A stretch of DNA of 9,389 bases from the NCBI GenBank assembly GCA_023453335.1, contig JAEXTU010000063.1, forward strand, positions 1 to 9,389, written 5' to 3'. Positions 1 through 9,389 of the stretch are shown here, piece after piece. Under the pieces are notes generated by a model. That model worked only from the letters and a program-made list of their open reading frames with translations, had not been told where the DNA came from and ran no database searches. Within the stretch, counting starts at the first letter, position 1, and every line of letters begins with the position of its first letter. The position numbers and the translations under genes are program-made. Source of the stretch: Pseudomonadota bacterium. Its GTDB lineage: Bacteria > Desulfobacterota > Desulfovibrionia > Desulfovibrionales > Desulfovibrionaceae.

Positions 1-252
1 TTCCTGGACTGCTCCATCATGGACGTGAGCCGGGGCGGGCTGCGCATGTCCATCAACTCCGAGAAGCGCGGCATCCCCGCGCCCAACCTGGGCCAGGCCG
101 TGGAGTTCCGCTCCTTCCTCTCGGCCAAGAACCGCTTCCTGGAGGGCCGCCAAGGCACGGTGGCCTGGTACAACCACGACCGCCGCGAGTTCGGCATCCG
201 GTTCGACGAACCCCTGCCCGCGGAGCGCGTCGCGGCCGTCGCCCAGGAATGA
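1..252 (+). CDS. PilZ-domain protein, C-terminal part (5' truncated by window edge)
   Basis: The reading frame is open from the first base to a TGA, giving the last 83 residues of a protein whose start lies outside the window. Visible residues 8-13 read DVSRGG, the D-x-S-x-G-G signature of PilZ domains, which bind cyclic di-GMP. Residues 65-68, GIRF, match the strand that usually closes the PilZ barrel. The arginine-rich RxxxR half of the binding site would lie upstream, so ligand binding cannot be judged here. An in-frame ATG at position 19 falls inside the conserved motif and is not a credible start. The stop overlaps the next gene's ATG (ATGA), suggesting translational coupling. The domain call is fairly secure; whether the protein is a lone PilZ or carries other N-terminal domains is unknown. 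Confidence 0.8.
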   Translation, partial: FLDCSIMDVSRGGLRMSINSEKRGIPAPNLGQAVEFRSFLSAKNRFLEGRQGTVAWYNHDRREFGIRFDEPLPAERVAAVAQE

Positions 253-890
253 GCGCGGCCGAAACCTGGCTCATCCGCCACGCCGAGAGCCGGTCCAACG
301 CCGGCCTGCCCACCGCGACCCCGGGCGGCACGCCCCTGAGCGACCTGGGCCGCGAGCAGGCCCGGGCCTTTGCCGAGGCCTTTCCCCGCCGGCCCGATTG
401 CATCGTGGTTTCGCCCTTCCTCCGTTCGCAACAGACCGCCGCCCCGCTCATCGCCCGCTTTCCCGACGTGGCCCAGGAGACCTGGCCGGTGCAGGAGTTC
501 ACCTACCTGGCCCCGGAGCAATGGAACGGCACCACGGCCCGGGAGCGCCACCCCGCCACCGACGCCTACTGGGAGCGGCTGGACCCGCACCGGGTGGACG
601 GGGCGGGCGCGGAGAGCTTCGCCGGCCTGCTGGACCGCCTGGCCGGGGCGCTCGCGCGCATGGCCCGGCTGCCCGGCCTTACCGCGGTCTTCACCCACGG
701 CAACGCCATGCGCGCCCTCCTCTGCCTGCTGCTGCTGGGCGCGGACGCGGCCCGCGCCGACCCGGCCCGGAGCATGGACCTCGCACGCAGCCTGCGGCAT
801 GGGCTGCCCATCGCCAACCTGGCGGCATTGCGGGTGGATTTCACGACCGGCGCGCCCCGCCTCTCAGGTTTTCCCCTGGACCGCCGATAA
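249..890 (+). CDS. Histidine phosphatase family protein (phosphoglycerate mutase-like fold)
   Basis: The product is 213 residues, normal for a small histidine phosphatase. Near the N-terminus, LIRHAES places R10 and H11 in the RHG/RHE signature; H11 would be the phospho-accepting histidine and N17 follows at the usual spacing. SPFLRSQQTA supplies the second conserved arginine (R59), and FTHGNAMR supplies the second catalytic histidine (H150). The family removes phosphate from very diverse substrates, including sugar phosphates, phosphoproteins and cobalamin or nucleotide precursors, and the substrate here cannot be told from sequence. No signal peptide is evident, so it is probably cytosolic. 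The ATG overlaps the preceding PilZ stop by 4 bases, which fixes the start and implies co-expression. No U-tailed hairpin follows it. The family call is strong and the specific function is open. Confidence 0.9.
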   Translation: MSAAETWLIRHAESRSNAGLPTATPGGTPLSDLGREQARAFAEAFPRRPDCIVVSPFLRSQQTAAPLIARFPDVAQETWPVQEFTYLAPEQWNGTTARERHPATDAYWERLDPHRVDGAGAESFAGLLDRLAGALARMARLPGLTAVFTHGNAMRALLCLLLLGADAARADPARSMDLARSLRHGLPIANLAALRVDFTTGAPRLSGFPLDRR

Positions 891-935
891 GCCGGTTTGA
901 AGGGCTTCCAGCCACTGGGAATTGCACCCCATCAG

Positions 936-959
936 ATTTTATGCCATTGTTTAAAATTG
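936..959 (+). promoter_or_regulatory. AT-rich promoter-like island upstream of the YcgR-like gene
   Basis: Within an otherwise GC-rich region this short stretch is AT-rich and contains TAAAAT at 952-957, a fair -10 hexamer 40 bases ahead of the chosen ATG. TTGCAC at 922-927 resembles a -35 box, but the 24-base spacing is too long for a standard sigma-70 promoter, and no better -35 box is visible. The call rests mainly on base composition and position between two genes. Confidence 0.3.
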
Positions 960-997
960 TCGGGGGGTATCTCCGGCAAGCACGAGGCGAGTGGGGC

Positions 998-1654
998 ATG
1001 GCCAAGCAGGACAAGCAGGACAAGCAACCGCTGGACTTCCGCATCGGCGAGAAGGTGCTGGTGGACGTGGAGGGCACGGGCAAGCGCTTCTGGACCGAGG
1101 CCTTCGGCCGCATCCACGCGGACTTCATCCTGCTGCGCCACCCCATGAACGTGGCCTTCAAGGACGTGCTCAACAAGGACCAGCCCATCACCGCCCGCTA
1201 CATGGACAGCGAGGGCTCCATCTTCGGGTTCAAGTCCACGGTGGTGGGCACCATCGCCAAGCCCTCGCCCATCCTGGTCATCACCCATCCCTTCAGCATC
1301 GAGACCGTGAACCTGCGCCGGCACGACCGGGTGCAGTGCTTCCTGCCCTCCACCCTGTTCCACGAGGGCGAGGAGATGACCGGCTACATCGTGAACCTCT
1401 CCGTGGGCGGGGCCAAGTTCATCTGGCCCCTGAAGGACGGCATCGCCCCGGAATTCCCCAAGGACGCCGAGGCCTTCTGCCAGTTCCGCATGCCCGGGGC
1501 CGAGGGCGAGCTCTACGCCCGCAGCGTCATCAAGGCCACCACCCTGGACGGGAACAAGTGCATCATCGGCGTCAAGTTCGAGGAACTGGAGCCGGAGAAC
1601 AAGACCCTCATCACCGACTACGTGCAGCTCGCCCTGGAATTCATGGCCAGTTAG
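998..1654 (+). CDS. YcgR-like protein: N-terminal flagellar-brake-type domain plus PilZ domain
   Basis: The product is 218 residues with a lysine/glutamine-rich N-terminus. Residues ~14-100 (beginning FRIGEKVLVDVEG) form a beta-rich segment like the N-terminal domain of YcgR-type proteins. Residues ~105-215 form a PilZ domain: RRHDR at 107-111 gives the RxxxR motif, NLSVGG at 133-138 gives the [D/N]xSxxG motif, and GVKF at 201-204 is the closing strand. Both halves of the c-di-GMP site are therefore present, and binding is expected. Family members act as c-di-GMP receptors, often on flagellar motility or surface attachment; the target here is unknown. The ATG at 998 is preferred because a purine-rich GAGGCGAG lies just upstream. 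An in-frame ATG at 941 has no ribosome-binding site and sits within the AT-rich island. The gene stands 107 bases after the phosphatase gene. Confidence 0.88.
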   Translation: MAKQDKQDKQPLDFRIGEKVLVDVEGTGKRFWTEAFGRIHADFILLRHPMNVAFKDVLNKDQPITARYMDSEGSIFGFKSTVVGTIAKPSPILVITHPFSIETVNLRRHDRVQCFLPSTLFHEGEEMTGYIVNLSVGGAKFIWPLKDGIAPEFPKDAEAFCQFRMPGAEGELYARSVIKATTLDGNKCIIGVKFEELEPENKTLITDYVQLALEFMAS

Positions 1655-1673
1655 CCCGCCTTCCCGAAAGTCA

Positions 1674-1702
1674 TTGCCCTCTTCCCCCCTCGTGTATATA
1701 TT
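1674..1702 (+). promoter_or_regulatory. Probable sigma-70 promoter for the EAL-HDOD gene
   Basis: TTGCCC (1674-1679) and TATATT (1697-1702) are separated by exactly 17 bases, with the -10 box inside a TATATATTTT tract that stands out from the GC-rich surroundings. Transcription would begin near 1709, leaving about 45 bases before the ATG at 1755. This suggests that the EAL-HDOD gene can be expressed independently of the upstream PilZ gene. Confidence 0.5.
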
Positions 1703-1754
1703 TTGAGATGTCAGTGCCCCTTTGGTTGCTGAACTAAAACAGGGCGGTGCCGCC

Positions 1755-3032
1755 ATGCAGGATGAACTCATAAAGCAGGAAGAACAGTTCGAGCCCATCT
1801 TCGTGGCTCGCCAGCCCATATTCGACCGCGACCAGAACATCTGGGGCTACGAGCTCCTCTTCCGACACAGCGGCACGGCCGGCACCGCCAAGGTCACCGA
1901 CCCCGACGTGGCCACCGCCAAGGTCATCGCCGACGGCTTCACCCTGGCCCTCACCGGCATGCCCCCGGGCCGCCGCACCCTCATCAACTTCCCCCAGAAC
2001 CTCATCCTGCGCGGCACGGCCTACGCCCTGCCCAAGGACATCTGCGTGGTGGAGATCCTGGAGACGGTGCAGGCCACCCCGGAGATCGTGGACGCCTGCA
2101 AGAAGATCAAGGAGTCCGGGTACATCCTGGCCCTGGACGACTTCGTGGGGCAGGCCGGGTTCGAGGAAATCCTGAAGATCGCGGACATCGTGAAGGTGGA
2201 GATCCTGGGCCAGCCCACCCCCCACATCATCAAGATATCCCAGGCCCTCAAGAAGAGCGGGGTGAAGCTCCTGGCCGAGAAGATCGAGGACCAGAAGGCC
2301 TTCCAGCTCACCAAGTCCCTGGGCTACGAGTACTTCCAGGGCTACTACTTCTCCAAGCCGGAGATCATCCCCGGCCGCAAGATCTCCGCCAGCCAGATCT
2401 CCAAGATGCGCCTGTTGCAGGCCCTGACCAAGGAGGACGCCGAGACCAAGGAGCTGGCCAAGATCATCGAGGGCGACCTGTCGCTCTCCTACCGCATCCT
2501 GCGCTTCATGAACTCGGCGGCCTTCGGCCTGGCCAAGAAGCTCACCAGCGTGGAGCAGGCCGTGTCCCTGCTCGGCCGCCGGCCCCTCAAGCAGTGGATC
2601 ATGGTGGTCTCCCTCTCGGACCTGGCCCCCACCCCCCGGGCCGAGGAGCTCTCCTTCCAGTCCATCCAGCGGGGCCGGTTCCTGGAGACCCTGGTGGCGG
2701 CCATGCCCAAGCCCATGATGCCCAAGGACACCGCCTTCCTCCTGGGCCTGTTCTCCAAGCTGGACGCCCTGCTCAACCAGCCCATGGAGCAGATCCTGGG
2801 CGATCTGCCCCTGGAGGACGACATCAAGTCCGCCCTGGTGGGCCAGCAGAACCCCGCCAGCTACCTCCTCGACTTCCTGGAGTCCGTGGAGGCCGGGGCC
2901 TGGGACGCCACCACCGAGGCCCTGGCCACCTACGGGGTGAACCAGGCAGACGCCGCGGTGCTCTACGCCAAGTCCACCTCCTGGACCCAGAAGATCCTGG
3001 GCCAGTCCAAGGAGGGCGAGGCCGCGGCCTGA
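1755..3032 (+). CDS. EAL-HDOD domain signalling protein (YuxH-like)
   Basis: The product is 425 residues. An EAL-type c-di-GMP phosphodiesterase fold spans residues ~14-205 and an HDOD domain spans ~210-400; there is no GGDEF domain or membrane segment, so it should be cytosolic. The EAL signature is replaced by YELLFR (32-37), typical of this subfamily. Other EAL landmarks remain: N78, E100 in VVEILE, DD at 128-129, K147, E175 in AEKIE, and QGYYFSKP at 195-202. Whether it hydrolyses or only binds c-di-GMP is uncertain. HDOD domains are HD-related but usually lack metal-dependent hydrolase activity and work as protein-interaction modules in signalling. The ATG at 1755 has AGGG 10 bases upstream; an in-frame TTG at 1722 would add 11 residues but lacks a ribosome-binding site. 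A probable promoter lies upstream and a strong terminator downstream, so the gene may be monocistronic. Confidence 0.9.
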   Translation: MQDELIKQEEQFEPIFVARQPIFDRDQNIWGYELLFRHSGTAGTAKVTDPDVATAKVIADGFTLALTGMPPGRRTLINFPQNLILRGTAYALPKDICVVEILETVQATPEIVDACKKIKESGYILALDDFVGQAGFEEILKIADIVKVEILGQPTPHIIKISQALKKSGVKLLAEKIEDQKAFQLTKSLGYEYFQGYYFSKPEIIPGRKISASQISKMRLLQALTKEDAETKELAKIIEGDLSLSYRILRFMNSAAFGLAKKLTSVEQAVSLLGRRPLKQWIMVVSLSDLAPTPRAEELSFQSIQRGRFLETLVAAMPKPMMPKDTAFLLGLFSKLDALLNQPMEQILGDLPLEDDIKSALVGQQNPASYLLDFLESVEAGAWDATTEALATYGVNQADAAVLYAKSTSWTQKILGQSKEGEAAA

Positions 3033-3057
3033 GCAGCGGGTTCCCTCCTGAATCAAC

Positions 3058-3089
3058 AGGGAAGGCCCCTTGCGGCCTTCCTTTTTTTT
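3058..3089 (+). terminator. Intrinsic terminator after the EAL-HDOD gene
   Basis: GGAAGGCC (3060-3067) and GGCCTTCC (3074-3081) form a perfect 8-bp stem around a 6-base loop, followed directly by eight T residues. Two more weak pairs extend the base. It begins 26 bases after the stop codon and cleanly separates the c-di-GMP block from the sensor kinase gene. Confidence 0.93.
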
Positions 3090-3115
3090 GGCGTTCTCCC
3101 CACTTTGCCAAGGCA

Positions 3116-3147
3116 TAGACAATAGATATTGCATATACATTCAATAT
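3116..3147 (+). promoter_or_regulatory. Promoter-like AT-rich island with an inverted repeat, upstream of the hybrid kinase
   Basis: TAGACA (3116-3121) and TTCAAT (3140-3145), 18 bases apart, match sigma-70 boxes at 5/6 and 4/6 positions. A second possible pair is TTGCAT (3129-3134) with TATGCT (3153-3158). The island also holds the inverted repeat ATATTG (3126-3131) / CAATAT (3142-3147), which overlaps the proposed -10 box as an operator could. A start near 3152 would leave about 95 untranslated bases before the ATG at 3248. Confidence 0.4.
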
Positions 3148-3237
3148 GGCGGTATGCTGTCCCCATCCCCTGCCGCCGGCCAGGGGAGCGCCCGCCACGC
3201 GCGCCATGCCCGAAACCAGCGCCGGCCTTCCCCAACC

Positions 3238-3241
3238 GGAG
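3238..3241 (+). promoter_or_regulatory. Ribosome-binding site that fixes the hybrid kinase start
   Basis: GGAG lies 6 bases before the ATG at 3248. The in-frame ATGs at 3146 and 3206 lack a comparable site, and starting at 3248 puts a normal signal peptide at the very N-terminus. Confidence 0.7.
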
Positions 3242-3247
3242 TCGCCG

Positions 3248-7141
<3,894 letters not shown>

Positions 7142-7300
7142 AGCGCGCCGGGCTTTGCGGGGATGCGGTTTTCGTATCCCTGCAAAAAAATTGCGTTGCC
7201 CCCCTTGCCAGCCCGCTCCCCGGGATTATTTTCCGACCGGCCTGGGCAGCCGGGATTGGGGTCTTCCCATTCCGGCGCGTATGTGCTAGTCGCCCTTGCC
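7142..7300 (+). other. Non-coding leader between the kinase gene and the groESL operator
   Basis: No credible gene is seen here. The stretch holds an 11-pair hairpin (7157-7183) followed by seven A residues, a promoter candidate near 7205-7232, and a second AT-containing patch around 7256-7290 ahead of CIRCE. It presumably combines the 3' end of the kinase transcript with the groESL promoter region. Confidence 0.6.
7205..7232 (+). promoter_or_regulatory. Candidate sigma-70 promoter for groESL
   Basis: TTGCCA (7205-7210; 5/6 to consensus) and TATTTT (7227-7232; 4/6) are 16 bases apart. A start near 7239 would place CIRCE about 60 bases into the transcript. A weaker alternative, TTGGGG (7256-7261) with TATGTG (7280-7285), would put the start right at CIRCE, which is the more usual layout. 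No clear sigma-32 consensus was recognised. Confidence 0.35.
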
Positions 7301-7329
7301 GTTAGCACTCACCGGCGGAGAGTGCTAAC
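7301..7329 (+). promoter_or_regulatory. CIRCE operator (HrcA binding site)
   Basis: TTAGCACTC (7302-7310), a 9-base spacer and GAGTGCTAA (7320-7328) match the CIRCE consensus exactly, and a flanking G/C pair extends each arm to 10 bases. CIRCE is bound by the repressor HrcA, which is released on heat stress when GroEL is titrated by unfolded proteins. Here it sits 39 bases upstream of groES. No hrcA gene is in the window, so the repressor must be encoded elsewhere. Confidence 0.97.
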
Positions 7330-7367
7330 ATGACCGTCACAACTACCACCTTCGATGGAGGAACATC

Positions 7368-7658
7368 ATGAAGCTCAAACCGTTGAACGATCGCGTGCTG
7401 GTGAAGCGCCTGGAGTCCGAAGAGAAGACCGCGGGCGGCATCATCATCCCCGACACCGCCAAGGAAAAGCCCATGCGCGGCCAGGTGGTTGCGGCCGGCC
7501 CCGGCAAGACCGACGAGGACGGCAAGCACATCAAGATGGGCGTGAAGAAGGGCGATGTCGTGCTCTTCAACAAGTACGCCGGCACCGAAGTGAAGATCGA
7601 CGGCGTGGAACACCTCATGATGCGCGAGGACGACATCCTCGCCATCATCGAAGACTAG
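7368..7658 (+). CDS. groES: Co-chaperonin GroES (Hsp10)
   Basis: The product is 96 residues, the standard GroES length. It opens with KPLNDRVLVKR, followed by the mobile loop (~16-33), whose GGIIIPD at 23-29 carries the hydrophobic triplet that contacts the GroEL apical domain. A GPG turn (44-46) precedes the roof loop, KGDVVLFNKYAG (61-72) matches the core strand region, and the chain ends in DDILAIIED. GroES forms a seven-membered lid on GroEL and encloses folding proteins in the cytosol. GGAGG (7357-7361) lies 6 bases before the ATG and fixes the start. groEL follows after 35 bases, and the CIRCE element upstream indicates HrcA heat-shock control of both genes. The ATG overlaps the stop of a 13-codon ORF beginning at the edge of CIRCE. 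No irregularity is seen in the protein. Confidence 0.98.
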   Translation: MKLKPLNDRVLVKRLESEEKTAGGIIIPDTAKEKPMRGQVVAAGPGKTDEDGKHIKMGVKKGDVVLFNKYAGTEVKIDGVEHLMMREDDILAIIED

Positions 7659-7693
7659 TCACCCCGACCCCCTAGACCACAAGGAGAACATCC

Positions 7694-9325
<1,632 letters not shown>

Positions 9326-9353
9326 TCCCAGCCTGATTGAGCTGAAATGAAGA

Positions 9354-9385
9354 GGCCGGGCCCCGTGGGGGGCGGGGGGGTTTTT
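9354..9385 (+). terminator. Probable but imperfect intrinsic terminator after groEL
   Basis: A GC-rich segment begins 28 bases after the groEL stop with GGCCGGGCCCC, then GT, then GGGG, and ends in five T residues. The inner CCCC/GGGG pairs, but the outer right arm is a G-rich run rather than the complement of the left arm, so the stem is broken. Position and T-tract suggest a terminator; the arm mismatch lowers confidence. Confidence 0.5.
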
Positions 9386-9389
9386 GGGG

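Noticed and set aside
915..927. Possible sigma-54 promoter (TGGGA...TTGCAC)
   Set aside because: The GG and GC dinucleotides are only 7 bases apart instead of the required 12.
398..997. Long in-frame upstream extension of the YcgR-like gene, including ATG 941
   Set aside because: It overlaps the phosphatase gene in another frame, the ATG at 941 lacks a ribosome-binding site, and the YcgR-type domain begins naturally after 998.
932..1840. 302-codon open frame on the - strand across the YcgR-like gene
   Set aside because: It runs opposite a PilZ protein with both ligand motifs and crosses an intergenic region and the next gene's start; composition is typical of an antisense shadow.
1734..3140. 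468-codon open frame on the - strand opposite the EAL-HDOD gene
   Set aside because: Its product is low-complexity (rich in G, L, Q, H), has no recognisable domain, and mirrors the C/G-ending codons of a well-supported + strand gene. Such antisense frames are expected in high-GC DNA.
3146..3247. Upstream in-frame ATGs (3146 and 3206) as the hybrid kinase start
   Set aside because: Neither has a good ribosome-binding site, 3146 lies in the promoter-like island, and both would bury the signal peptide behind a proline/alanine-rich extension.
7163..7333. 56-codon + strand ORF running through the leader and CIRCE
   Set aside because: The start has no properly spaced ribosome-binding site, it lies inside a hairpin, and the frame simply passes through the operator.

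Overview
The window is high-GC bacterial DNA with dense coding on the + strand only, strong C/G preference at third codon positions, and short AT-rich islands where promoters would sit. The gene set is rich in c-di-GMP and two-component signalling, and includes a periplasmic ABC-substrate-binding-type sensor kinase and a groESL operon under a perfect CIRCE operator. This fits a deltaproteobacterium, most likely a Desulfovibrio-like sulfate reducer. That assignment is inference from protein style and composition, not from a marker search.

Left part (1-3032): the 3' end of a PilZ-domain gene overlaps by 4 bases a histidine-phosphatase-family gene. A two-domain YcgR-like PilZ protein follows, then a stand-alone EAL-HDOD protein with its own probable promoter, closed by a strong intrinsic terminator at 3058-3089. 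Three of these four products belong to c-di-GMP receptor or EAL-type families, so the block looks like a small second-messenger locus.

Middle part (3090-7141): an AT-rich promoter-like island with a short inverted repeat precedes one very large gene. It encodes a 1297-residue hybrid sensor histidine kinase: signal peptide, periplasmic ABC-type substrate-binding domain, one membrane helix, three PAS domains, a GAF domain, HisKA, HATPase and a C-terminal receiver. All core catalytic residues are present and no HPt domain is visible.

Right part (7142-9389): a 226-base leader contains a hairpin, a promoter candidate and a perfect CIRCE element ahead of groES and groEL, which form a classic two-gene chaperonin operon. 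Both proteins look intact. The last ~35 bases resemble an intrinsic terminator whose right arm has become a G-rich run, possibly a sequence-quality problem at a contig end.

I found no mobile element, CRISPR array, tRNA, rRNA or clear horizontal-transfer signature. Nothing here is convincingly an undescribed system. The points most worth a second look are the tiny ORF between CIRCE and groES, the hybrid kinase's orphan substrate-binding sensor, the partly degenerate EAL domain, and the odd 3' edge.
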